From: an uncultured Litoreibacter sp.
GTDB taxonomy: Bacteria > Pseudomonadota > Alphaproteobacteria > Rhodobacterales > Rhodobacteraceae
Direction of reading: 5' to 3'
Length of the DNA: 64,000 nt
NCBI GenBank assembly: GCA_947493265.1
Contig: CANLQL010000002.1
Span: 62,001 to 126,000, forward strand
In this document: positions 37,001 to 44,232 of the stretch, in pieces
Numbering within the stretch: position 1 is the stretch's first letter
How the letters are laid out: the number at the start of each line of letters is the position of its first letter
Notes under the pieces: model-generated
What the model saw: only the letters and a program-made list of their open reading frames with translations
The model's database searches: none
Told to the model about the DNA's origin: nothing
Translations under genes and position numbers: made by a program

Positions 37001-37211
37001 TGATTAACCCGTCGCGGGTCGCATCAAGCATTGCTTGGTAGTCCTGCATCGCGTTGACGATGCTCAACGGGTCATCGGGACGGCGAAAGGTTAACGGCTC
37101 AAACGGGGCAATCTGAGACAAATCGGGCGCACCTGCGGTGTGGCTGAGCTTTTCGCAAGGGTAAGGGCCGTAGTGAAACGGCCTGTTGCGATAGGAAAAC
37201 ACCTTACCCAT
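34026..37211 (-). CDS. Self-sufficient catabolic reductive dehalogenase fused to NAD(P)H reductase
   Basis: A 1061-residue fusion. Residues 1-320: RdhA-like half; 370-545: cobalamin-binding core; 551-561: [4Fe-4S] ligands CEACNKCARECP; 587 and 600-607: second cluster (C587, CGRCMKTCP); 745-965: ferredoxin-reductase type domain with RQYSLS (795-800, flavin), GGGIGVTPMIAM (858-869) and YTCGPESYM (933-941); 1010-1046: plant-type [2Fe-2S] with CSDGLCGVC and C1046. No Tat signal, so cytoplasmic. The layout matches BhbA/NpRdhA-type enzymes, which remove halogen from halophenolic acids with NAD(P)H and B12. The true substrate is unknown. It lies 14 bases downstream of marR. Confidence 0.9.
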   Translation of the reverse strand: MGKVFSYRNRPFHYGPYPCEKLSHTAGAPDLSQIAPFEPLTFRRPDDPLSIVNAMQDYQAMLDATRDGLIKKEQAEIPEDLDARTQHLKSFGYYCDAAMVGVCEIPARSWLETPAHNPDVDRLAAKIETMQPKSLAAGIDVIMAGLKESLRAPPTTCQHHTHALVFLYDMPRDPRPDEPGSDWIKGAQDQRTCLRAMETAVTLASYIRTLGHDARAHSQAATDIDLGKLAIAAGLLTPDGQNPFLGRRFGLSVITTTLAMAADACLSPKQPSVLAWSKGLGSNARSAGNHDPYAKRDFADGPHPFEKLKRVDEPTTYIDAANVARVPKRANMFARSLFGDMGVSNQEATKNGNYVRKSAAAYAFRPSLGAFVLLQDGDAAAVHPSTNDAARNAANIKAALYWLGVDAAGLSACPDWAYYSHDAAGQKITPYHENAISMIIDQGHETMEGASGDDWIACAQSMRAYLRFSLLGGVLAQHIRNLGYTARVHSVMDDEVLHPPLLLLAGLGEVSRIGEVILNPYLGPRLKSGVVTTNMPMTHDKPIDFGLQRFCEACNKCARECPSGAITAGPKLMFNGYEIWKSDSQKCTTYRISQKNGAMCGRCMKTCPWNLEGLFAETPFRWAAMNMPGAARTLAKLDDMLGNGEINPVKKWWWDLEMVDDGAYRPSAHPVNERPLSKDLNLKFEDQTLAVYPAPLAPPPYNYPFPMDREAGIQAYSDMVPASEHKRRRAAGQPPEHIYTADQSESPVMQVVLSKVDHMAGGVAKYEFSMPDGSDMPPVTAGAHIDVVVAPEFLRQYSLSGDPDDRTKYQIAVLREESGRGGSKLMHRIFEEGRKVFISKPLNHFPLHEGASFSYLMGGGIGVTPMIAMAHRLHRLGKPFALHYSCSSRAGAGFLDDLAAVPWAANVHLHFSDEGSRADLTHLLRAQDGAHVYTCGPESYMTAVMDTATANGFPDEARHLEYFAVPDAPEYENHDFTLRLVKSGQDVFVPAETAPTDALLAAGVHVDVKCSDGLCGVCKCTVLSGEVEHRDFVLSNKDRAGAMILCQSRAKDAGGIIEIDL

Positions 37212-37225
37212 AGCGCATTGCGTCC

Positions 37226-37684
37226 CTAAAAATTCGACAAGAAGGCATCTTCGCCTTCACGCATGCGGATAAGCAGGGCACGCAGGGTTTCGCGTTCGCT
37301 TTCGCTCAGCTTGTTTGCGAAATGCTTTGCATTTGCGTTTGCTGCGGGTACCGCCTCATCCAGCATATCGCGTGCTTTCTGCGTAGCGGTGACAACGGTG
37401 CGGCGGCGATCATTTCGCCCGGTGCCGCGTTCGATCAGACCGTCTTTTTCCATATGCCTCAGCGCGCGCGAGGTCGCCGTGCGATCTATGCCCACGAAAT
37501 CCGCGATATCAGACGGGCTGGACAGGCGTTCTTCGACCACAGCCAGCAAAATGCACCAGTTCAGGCGGGTCAGACCGATCGGTCGCAGACATTCCTCCAG
37601 ACGCCGCTCAAACACCCGACTGGTCAGGGTGGATTGGTAGCCAATCGAGGCATGAAGCGAATAGCGTTTGATCTCTGCGGACAT
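37226..37684 (-). CDS. MarR-family transcriptional regulator
   Basis: A 152-residue winged-helix regulator. MarR DNA-binding core LSSPSDIADFVGIDRTATSRALRHMEKDGLIERGTGRNDRRR (in part; about residues 48-90) with the basic wing. MarR proteins often sense phenolic ligands. It lies 14 bases upstream of the dehalogenase gene on the same strand, so it is probably the operon's own regulator. The open frame to 37822 overlaps the divergent HAD gene; ATG 37684 is preferred. Confidence 0.9.
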   Translation of the reverse strand: MSAEIKRYSLHASIGYQSTLTSRVFERRLEECLRPIGLTRLNWCILLAVVEERLSSPSDIADFVGIDRTATSRALRHMEKDGLIERGTGRNDRRRTVVTATQKARDMLDEAVPAANANAKHFANKLSESERETLRALLIRMREGEDAFLSNF

Positions 37685-37732
37685 GGGCGTCAGTGTCGGC
37701 CACGCGATGGGTAGCGTCAAGGAACAGCAGGC

Positions 37733-38428
37733 ATGATCAAGGCAATTCTTTTCGACAAAGACGGCACATTGATCGACTTTCACAAAACCTGGGGGCGCTG
37801 GGCTGCTGGATTTTTGAACCATGTCGCAGATGGCGATGAGGCGCTTGTTGAAAAGCTTGCTGCGGCGATCCGATTTGATCCTGCAACCTTCCAGTTTGCC
37901 CCCTCAAGCCCGGTGATTGCAGGCACGCCGGAAGAAGGCGTGAATTTGATCGCGCCGCATCTGCCCCAATGGCGCTATGACGATCTTCTGGCCTGTTCCA
38001 ATGACATGGCCCGGGACGCGCCCTTGGCCGAGGTACTGCCATTACGCCCGTTTCTGGCAGCCTGCCGGTCTGAAGGGTTGGGCCTTGGTGTGGCGACCAA
38101 CGATTCCGAGGCTACGGCCCGCGTGCATATGACCACCCTGGGGGTGGAAGATATGTTTGACGCGATTATCGGCTCAGATTCCGGGCATGGCGGCAAACCC
38201 GGCCCTGGTATGTGTCTGGCGTTTGCCCAGAAACTCGGCCTTGATCCGGGCGAGGTTTTGATGGTCGGCGACAGCACCCATGATTTCGAAGCGGGGCGGG
38301 CGGCCGGTATGGCCTGTGTGGGCGTTCTGACCGGCGTCGCCAGCCGAGATGACCTGGAACCCCATGCGGATGCGGTTTTCGGCAATATCGGTGCGATCCC
38401 CGATTGGTTAAGAGCCCGCGCCAGCTAA
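37733..38428 (+). CDS. HAD-family phosphatase, phosphoglycolate phosphatase-like
   Basis: A 231-residue HAD hydrolase. Motif I FDKDGTL (residues 7-13) with nucleophile Asp8, motif II region GVATNDS, motif III Lys in GHGGKPGPGM and motif IV MVGDSTHDFEAG. The DxDGT form predicts phosphatase, not haloacid dehalogenase activity. Divergent from marR over a 48-base gap that must contain both promoters. Substrate unknown. Confidence 0.9.
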   Translation: MIKAILFDKDGTLIDFHKTWGRWAAGFLNHVADGDEALVEKLAAAIRFDPATFQFAPSSPVIAGTPEEGVNLIAPHLPQWRYDDLLACSNDMARDAPLAEVLPLRPFLAACRSEGLGLGVATNDSEATARVHMTTLGVEDMFDAIIGSDSGHGGKPGPGMCLAFAQKLGLDPGEVLMVGDSTHDFEAGRAAGMACVGVLTGVASRDDLEPHADAVFGNIGAIPDWLRARAS

Positions 38429-38518
38429 CCTCAGAAAACGACGAAAAGCGTCGGTATCTGTCGGACATTGGTCGTGGGCGTGCCGCACAGTTTGAAGGCA
38501 CACAGCGGAGGATGACAC

Positions 38519-40075
38519 ATGGCAGAGGCCTCAACGAAGCGCAGACGGTCCGGCGGACGGGCGGGCAACGCGCGGCGCACCGACAGCCTGCTGCCAGACC
38601 AGATGCCCTGGAACCCACCGGTCAATCCGGACCGTCCGACCGAACCGCTGGACGCAGATGGGGTGCAGGCGATCCATCAAGGCTGCCTGCGCATCCTGTC
38701 GGAACTGGGGATCGAGTTTCTCAACCCCGAAGCGTGTAAAATCCTGAAAGAAGCGGGCTGCAAGGTCGAGGGTACGAACGTCAAAATGGACGAGGATTTC
38801 GTGATGGAAATGCTCTCCCACGCGCCGGAGACGTTTACCCTAACACCGCGCAACACCGACAGGCGACTGACCGTCGGCGGCAAGCATATGCTGTTTGGCA
38901 ATGTGTCTTCGCCACCCAACGCCTGGGATATGGAACGCGGCAAGCGGTCCGGTGACTTTGAAACCTACAAGGAATTTCTCAAGCTCACGCAATTCTTCAA
39001 CTGCATCCATTTCGCAGGCGGCTACCCGGTGGAGCCGATCGACGTTCATGCCTCCGTCCGACACCTCGATTGTCTTTATGAAAAACTGGTTCTGACGGAC
39101 AAAGCCGTGCATGCCTATTCGCTGGGCCGCGAGCGGGTCGAAGACGTGATCGAGATGACCCGGATCGCAGGCGGGCTGTCCCATGCGGAGATGGACAAAA
39201 GCTCCCACATGTACACCAACATCAACTCTGTCTCGCCGCTCAAGCATGACTTTCCGATGCTCGAAGGGGCCATGATCTGCGCGCGCCGCAATCAGGCGGT
39301 GATCGTGACGCCGTTCACGCTGGCAGGTGCCATGGCCCCGGTGACAATGTCGGGTGCTGTCGCGCTAAGCCTTGCAGAAGGGCTCGCCGCGATTGCGCTG
39401 TTGCAATACATCAATCCGGGATGCCCCGTGGCCATTGGGACGTTCACTTCCAACGTGGATATGAAAACCGGTGCGCCTGCGTTCGGCACGCCGGAATATA
39501 TTCGCGCCACGCAGATGACGGGTCAAATGGCGCGGTTCTACAAGCTGCCGATGCGATCATCCGGGGTTTGCGCGGCCAATGTCCCGGACGGTCAGGCCAT
39601 GTGGGAGACGTCAAACTCCCTTTGGGCGTCGGTGCAATCTGGAACGAATGTCGTCTACCATGCGGCCGGATGGTTGGAAGGCGGTCTGATCGCCAGCCCG
39701 GAAAAATTCATCATGGATTGCGAGGTTTTGCAGCATATCCAGCGGTATTTTGAGCCCGCAACTTGGGCCACATCCGAAGGCGATATCGGATTTGATGCGA
39801 TCAAAGAAGTTGGTCCGGACGGGCACTACTTTGGCTGCCAGCATACGCAGGACCGCTATGAGACCGCGTTTTACCAGCCCATGATCAGCGACTGGTCGAA
39901 TTTTGAAGCCTGGGATTTGAACGGTGGGGTCTGGACCGCAGAACGCGCCCACAAGATGTACAAGGCAATCATCAACGAATTTGAGGCCCCGTCTCTGGAC
40001 CCTGCAATCAAGGACGAGTTGCAAGCATTTGTTGCCAAACGAAAAGAAGAAGGCGGCGCGCCGACGGACTTCTAA
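38519..40075 (+). CDS. MttB-like corrinoid methyltransferase, without pyrrolysine
   Basis: A 518-residue member of the trimethylamine methyltransferase (COG5598) family: N-terminal basic tail, then FLNPEACKILKEAGCKVEG, TLTPRNTDRRLTVGG, LSHAEMDKSSHMYTNINSVSPLKHD (in part) and C-terminal LDPAIKDELQAFVAKR. The frame has no internal amber, so it is a non-pyrrolysine homologue, like the glycine betaine methyltransferase MtgB. Such enzymes move a methyl group from a quaternary amine to a corrinoid protein. No corrinoid protein gene lies beside it. Substrate is open; methylated amines such as glycine betaine are likely for a marine bacterium. Confidence 0.9.
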   Translation: MAEASTKRRRSGGRAGNARRTDSLLPDQMPWNPPVNPDRPTEPLDADGVQAIHQGCLRILSELGIEFLNPEACKILKEAGCKVEGTNVKMDEDFVMEMLSHAPETFTLTPRNTDRRLTVGGKHMLFGNVSSPPNAWDMERGKRSGDFETYKEFLKLTQFFNCIHFAGGYPVEPIDVHASVRHLDCLYEKLVLTDKAVHAYSLGRERVEDVIEMTRIAGGLSHAEMDKSSHMYTNINSVSPLKHDFPMLEGAMICARRNQAVIVTPFTLAGAMAPVTMSGAVALSLAEGLAAIALLQYINPGCPVAIGTFTSNVDMKTGAPAFGTPEYIRATQMTGQMARFYKLPMRSSGVCAANVPDGQAMWETSNSLWASVQSGTNVVYHAAGWLEGGLIASPEKFIMDCEVLQHIQRYFEPATWATSEGDIGFDAIKEVGPDGHYFGCQHTQDRYETAFYQPMISDWSNFEAWDLNGGVWTAERAHKMYKAIINEFEAPSLDPAIKDELQAFVAKRKEEGGAPTDF

Positions 40076-40153
40076 ATGTCCTGAAAATCTTAGCTATTTG
40101 GCTTATTTTAAGACTTCTGGGTTCTAGTGCCTTTCAGATTTTGGAGGGTAGCT

Positions 40154-40756
40154 ATGTACGGTTTGGTGAACCGCTCGATACAGTGTTTCGTCGAAGATAC
40201 GTATGGGCGTATGGTCTGGGAACGCATCATCGCTGATGCGCGCTCTGAGGTCGTCGACTTCGAAGCCATGCTCTCCTATGACGATGCGCTGACCGGGCAA
40301 GTCATTGAAGCGACGGCAAAACATCTGTCTCGGGATCGATCCGGCCTGCTGGAAGATCTGGGCAGCTACCTTGTGACCCACCAGCATATGGAAGCGGTTC
40401 GCCGCTTGTTGCGCTTTGGCGGGCATACATTTGAAGACTTCCTGCAATCGCTTGATGATTTGCATGACCGGGTGAAACTGGCCGTGCCAGATTTGGAGCT
40501 TCCATTTCTAACCTTGGAACAACAGTCTGAGGAAAGCTACACTGTCGCCTGCCGGTTTTCGGAACCTGGATATGGTGCGGTGCTTTTGGGCATGCTGCGC
40601 GCGCTGGCAGATGACTACGGCGTGCTGGTTCTACTGGATCTTGAAGATGCGAATGACGGTGAAGCCCCGTATGAATTGCTGAAGGTCAACCTGCTGGAAA
40701 CCTCTTTCGCGTCCGGGCGCAGTTTCTCACTTGCGGGTCAGGCGGCGGGGCAATGA
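40154..40756 (+). CDS. H-NOX (heme NO-binding) sensor protein
   Basis: A 200-residue HNOB-domain protein starting MYGLVNRSIQ, a typical H-NOX opening. The heme-ligand histidine is His104 in DDLHDRVKLAVPDLELP, with Pro112/Pro117. The YxSxR heme-propionate motif is altered: the segment reads SYTVACRF (Tyr129, Thr130, Ala132, Arg134), so Thr and Ala replace Tyr and Ser if Arg134 is the conserved Arg. Bacterial H-NOX proteins bind NO and inhibit or modulate partner kinases or cyclases. ATG 40154 has TTGGAGGGTA upstream. Overlaps the diguanylate cyclase gene by 4 bases (ATGA). Confidence 0.88.
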   Translation: MYGLVNRSIQCFVEDTYGRMVWERIIADARSEVVDFEAMLSYDDALTGQVIEATAKHLSRDRSGLLEDLGSYLVTHQHMEAVRRLLRFGGHTFEDFLQSLDDLHDRVKLAVPDLELPFLTLEQQSEESYTVACRFSEPGYGAVLLGMLRALADDYGVLVLLDLEDANDGEAPYELLKVNLLETSFASGRSFSLAGQAAGQ

Positions 40757-41760
40757 CGTTTCACGAAAAAGGCCAGTTGATCCTGTCGGATCAGGTTCTG
40801 GATGCGCTGATGCCGCTGCATTTGCGGGTGGATTCCACCGGTATCATTCGCCATTTCGCCCCGACGCTGCGCAAGCTTTGCGAAACGTCGGATGTGATCG
40901 GTAAACCGCTCCTCGATGTCCTGGATATTCGCACCTCCCGCCAGATAACAGAATTTGCTGAGCTTTGTGACGTCAGATCCGCGCGGTTGAAGCTGAATTT
41001 CAAACAAGGCTCTGGCTATGCGTTAAAGGGGCTTTTTGTCCCGCTGCCCGATCAGGGCGCGATTGTGAACCTTTCACTGGGCATTTCCATGCGGGACATC
41101 GTGCGCGATCATGGGCTGTCCGCGGCGGATTTCGCGCCCACAGATTCCACCGTTGATATGCTTTATCTGATCGAAGCCAACACAACCGCTTGGGACGAAA
41201 CCAAGCGCCTGACCGAACGCCTGCAAGGGGCCAAGATCGCCGCCGAAGAACAGGCCTTTTCAGACACGCTTACCGGATTGAAGAACCGCCGGGCGATGGA
41301 TCACTTCGTGCGCAGGTTCCTTGATAAAGCGGTGCCGTTTGGTCTGATGAACCTTGATTTGGACTACTTTAAACAAGTGAATGACACGCTGGGACATGCG
41401 GCCGGGGATCATGTTCTGCAAAAAGTATCTGAAGTGCTGATTTCAGAGACGCGGGATGGGGATGTCGTGGCCCGTGTCGGCGGGGACGAATTCGTGCTGG
41501 CCTTCCGCAACTGTGTCGACCCCAAGATCATAGAAAAAATCGCCCTGCGCATCATCACCATGCTTGAGGTTCCGATCCTGTTTGAAGGCAATATCTGCAA
41601 CGTCTCTGCAAGCGCGGGAACCACGCTGTCGACGCATTACGAAAAGCCGGATCTAGATGTGATGTTGGCCCATGCAGACGCAGCGCTTTACGAATCCAAG
41701 CGCAAAGGTCGGGCGTGCCACACCATGTTCATGCCTGATAACCCACTCAAAGCCTACTGA
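40753..41760 (+). CDS. Diguanylate cyclase, H-NOX partner, with HNOBA-like domain
   Basis: A 335-residue protein. Residues about 15-150 resemble the HNOBA (H-NOX associated, PAS-like) domain of soluble guanylate cyclases (VDSTGIIRHFAPTLRKLCE, KGLFVPLPDQGAIVNLSL). A coiled coil about 148-168 leads into a GGDEF domain with GGDEF at 243-247 and inhibitory RDGD at 234-237. It should make c-di-GMP under control of NO/O2 via the overlapping H-NOX protein. Known H-NOX/cyclase pairs (Shewanella, Legionella) link NO to biofilm change. Confidence 0.92.
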   Translation: MTFHEKGQLILSDQVLDALMPLHLRVDSTGIIRHFAPTLRKLCETSDVIGKPLLDVLDIRTSRQITEFAELCDVRSARLKLNFKQGSGYALKGLFVPLPDQGAIVNLSLGISMRDIVRDHGLSAADFAPTDSTVDMLYLIEANTTAWDETKRLTERLQGAKIAAEEQAFSDTLTGLKNRRAMDHFVRRFLDKAVPFGLMNLDLDYFKQVNDTLGHAAGDHVLQKVSEVLISETRDGDVVARVGGDEFVLAFRNCVDPKIIEKIALRIITMLEVPILFEGNICNVSASAGTTLSTHYEKPDLDVMLAHADAALYESKRKGRACHTMFMPDNPLKAY

Positions 41761-41926
41761 AAGCCGCGAGTTTTGGCTGCGGATGCGCACCGCTTGGCCT
41801 GCTGGTCGCTGGCCGGAATTTGCCAGTCATTCGCATTTTTAAGAATTGCGTTGCGGCGGTGCAGTGCTGCAGTGCAACATTGCTTGGTCAGCTCAGTTTC
41901 CAATTTTTGGTTGCTTAAGGAATGTC

Positions 41927-43126
41927 ATGGCAAACATCTTTGTCTTCGCCTTTGACCTGTCCGAGGCATCGCAGATCCGACGAATTCAAAGTCTGCAAAA
42001 ACTGGGGCATGTGGTGCACTCCGCCTCATTTGACCGCCGGAACATGAACTCCGATTTCCAGCCTGATTGGCCCAATATCGATTTGGGCAAAGCCACGAAC
42101 GAGCAATATGGCAAGCGCCTCCTCGGGCTGTTTTCCGGTCTTTGGCAGATGCTTCGCAATAAGGCCGCCGTGACGAAAGCCGACGTCATCATCGCCCGAA
42201 ACTTTGATCTTCTTGTGCTGGCCTGGGCCACACGGCGGATCCTAAACCGCCGCGATATTCCTTTGGTCTATGAATGCCTCGATATTCACCGCCTCTTTAC
42301 CAAGGACGGTCCCATCGGTGCGGTCATGCGTTGGGCGGAACGGCGTGTGCTGCGATCAGTCCAACTGTTGGTTGTCTCGTCACCGGGGTTTGTGATGTCC
42401 TATTTCAAACCAACGCAAGGCTATGATGGCGCTGTGTCGATCCTCGAAAACAAGCTCTGGTTCGAAGACAAGCCGCTCGCGCGCCCCAGTAAACCAAGGC
42501 GTTCCAACAAAAAAGAGCCTCTGTCCGTTGGCTGGGTCGGGTCGATACGATGTGCCCCGAGTCTGAAAATATTAATGGAAACGGCGGACCAATTGGGTGC
42601 CGCGGTTGAGATAAACATTCATGGCAATATTCACCATCACGCCTTGCCAGATTTTGACCGCGAGGTCGCTGCCCGCAGCAACGTGATTTACCACGGACCC
42701 TATGCCTACCCGGCTGATCTTGCAGATGTTTACGGCAATTGCGACGTGGTTTGGGCCCAGGATTTATGGCAACGCGGCGCAAATTCGGACTGGCTGCTGC
42801 CGAACCGGATCTATGAAGCTGGATGGTTCGGCTGCCCCTGTATTGCGGTGTCAGATACCCAAACCGGCCGCCGCATTGCAGAGGATCAATTGGGGTTCAC
42901 AATCCCTAAGCCTGACGCAGACCACTTGTGCCAATTGCTGAACTCAGTCTCCCGCGATGAGCTTGCGCGCGTCTCTGACCAGATATTGGAGATGCCAAAC
43001 GCGCGGTTTTTGTTGGACCGGAAAGACGTTGCGAACGCCCTTTCTCCGGTCCTGCCAAAAGACAGATCGCGCGTCACCTCGAAGAAGAACATGCTTTCTG
43101 CATTGCAGCGAAAATCGGTGAAGTGA
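41927..43126 (+). CDS. Glycosyltransferase, GT4-like
   Basis: A 399-residue cytosolic GT-B protein. N-terminal Rossmann start IFVFAFDLSEASQIRRIQSL, the VIIARNFDLLVLAWATRRI segment and C-terminal nucleotide-sugar region GANSDWLLPNRIYEAGWFGCPCIAVSDTQTG in part with the acceptor/donor Glu. It is the first gene of the exopolysaccharide locus and probably adds one sugar of the repeat unit. ATG 41927 is preceded by TAAGGAATGTC. The frame opens earlier (41846) without support. Confidence 0.8.
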   Translation: MANIFVFAFDLSEASQIRRIQSLQKLGHVVHSASFDRRNMNSDFQPDWPNIDLGKATNEQYGKRLLGLFSGLWQMLRNKAAVTKADVIIARNFDLLVLAWATRRILNRRDIPLVYECLDIHRLFTKDGPIGAVMRWAERRVLRSVQLLVVSSPGFVMSYFKPTQGYDGAVSILENKLWFEDKPLARPSKPRRSNKKEPLSVGWVGSIRCAPSLKILMETADQLGAAVEINIHGNIHHHALPDFDREVAARSNVIYHGPYAYPADLADVYGNCDVVWAQDLWQRGANSDWLLPNRIYEAGWFGCPCIAVSDTQTGRRIAEDQLGFTIPKPDADHLCQLLNSVSRDELARVSDQILEMPNARFLLDRKDVANALSPVLPKDRSRVTSKKNMLSALQRKSVK

Positions 43127-43455
43127 GTCGGAAACGACCACGCGCCAGAGAATCGATCACAGTTCTTTTTGATTGGGAAGGTTACCGAATTCAGCGGATC
43201 GGCGTTTTTTTGATCGCTGAAGCGCAAGAATCCGCAAGTCGAAATAAGTCATTGAAAAGGCGTGAGTAAAACTCTTTTTTCGGCACTATTTCGAATGTGG
43301 GATGCCCGAAAAACAGGCAATTCCCAAATGGTGATCAAACTGGAACGGCGGGATTTTGCTTTTTTCAGCGAATTTCCGAATGAGTTTCCGCAACTGCGAA
43401 ACAAACGCTAATCATCTGTCCGACGAGCTTCGTTAACCAAAGTTAGGAGCGTATT
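43127..43455. promoter_or_regulatory. 329-base AT-rich gap before exoY
   Basis: No gene is supported here. The region is AT-rich (43180-43400) compared with neighbours and should contain the exoY promoter. TTAACCAAAGTTAGGAG just before the ATG (about 43434-43450) supplies the ribosome-binding site and recalls a CtrA half-site, but the spacing is wrong for a full box. Confidence 0.4.
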
Positions 43456-44169
43456 ATGTCATCAGTGAACAGCGTTGAGATGAGTGTTCTGGACAAAGCC
43501 ACCAGACAAAAGCCCTGTGATGACGCCCAGATGGGTGCGCGTTCCCGGTCCGCCGCAATCGGCGGGCGCAGCAAAAGGGCTTTGGATTTGCTGATTGCCA
43601 GCATTGGGCTTTTGATCCTGTTGCCGTTGGCCGTTTTGGTCGCCGCCAGTGTGAAACTGTCCTCGCCTGGGCCAGTTCTTTATGGACACAAACGCGTGGG
43701 CCATGCGGGCAAGGTTTTCAAATGCTGGAAATTTCGGTCGATGGTGACCAATGGCGATGCGGTTTTGCACGCGTATTTCCAGACAAACCCGGACGCGTAT
43801 GCCATTTGGCAGGCGGACAGAAAATTGCAAGATGATCCGCGGGTCACACGAATTGGTGCGGTTCTCCGGGCGTTCAGCATCGATGAGTTGCCACAGCTTT
43901 TGAACGTGTTGAAAGGCGAAATGAGCATCGTCGGTCCGCGCCCTGTCATCCAGGAAGAGCTTGATACATATGGGCGCGCTGCAAATCTGTACCTCAGCAC
44001 ACGGCCGGGCATCACCGGTCTTTGGCAGGTCAGCGGGCGCAGTGATGTTGGGTTTCACCAACGGATCTTGCTTGATTGTGACTATGTGAAGAACTGGTCG
44101 CTGTCCCTGGATATGACGATTATCGCGCGTACGGTTCCGGTCGTGATTTCGACCAAAGGGTCTTACTAA
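43456..44169 (+). CDS. exoY: ExoY-like undecaprenyl-phosphate sugar-1-phosphate transferase
   Basis: A 237-residue bacterial sugar transferase. One membrane helix (about residues 45-68, LLIASIGLLILLPLAVLVAAS), then KCWKFRSMV, the DDPRVTRIGAVLRAFSIDELPQLLNVLKGEMSIVGPRPV block (in part) and PGITGLWQVSGRS. This is the ExoY/WbaP priming enzyme class that puts the first sugar phosphate on the lipid carrier at the inner membrane. It fixes the start of the repeat-unit pathway for the neighbouring genes. Confidence 0.95.
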   Translation: MSSVNSVEMSVLDKATRQKPCDDAQMGARSRSAAIGGRSKRALDLLIASIGLLILLPLAVLVAASVKLSSPGPVLYGHKRVGHAGKVFKCWKFRSMVTNGDAVLHAYFQTNPDAYAIWQADRKLQDDPRVTRIGAVLRAFSIDELPQLLNVLKGEMSIVGPRPVIQEELDTYGRAANLYLSTRPGITGLWQVSGRSDVGFHQRILLDCDYVKNWSLSLDMTIIARTVPVVISTKGSY

Positions 44170-44216
44170 CCCGCTTCGGGTGGCGGGGGCAGGTCGCGCA
44201 AACGCGCCCTTGCCCC
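44169..44216 (+). terminator. Weak double hairpin between exoY and the flippase gene
   Basis: ACCCG-CTT-CGGGT (44169-44181) directly at the exoY stop, followed by an imperfect GC-rich stem (44185-44198 with 44203-44216). No T run follows. It may attenuate rather than stop transcription into the flippase gene. Confidence 0.35.
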
Positions 44217-44232
44217 TGTCTGGACAGACATC

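Noticed and set aside
35832-37007. 391-residue plus-strand open frame opposite the dehalogenase
   Set aside because: Antisense shadow: no family motif, skewed Arg/Gly/His composition, and the minus frame has clear domains.
37733-38428. HAD protein as a haloacid dehalogenase partner of the reductive dehalogenase
   Set aside because: Motif I is DKDGT, the phosphatase form with the second Asp; haloacid dehalogenases lack this Asp.
38439-38453. Small hairpin CGACG-AAAAG-CGTCG after the HAD gene
   Set aside because: Only a 5-bp stem with no T run; too weak to call a terminator.
38519-40075. Pyrrolysine-containing trimethylamine methyltransferase
   Set aside because: The frame has no in-frame amber codon and no pyl genes are present.
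41840-41885. Direct repeat GCAGTGC twice before the first glycosyltransferase
   Set aside because: Short (7 bases), no symmetry typical of a lux box or operator; probably chance.
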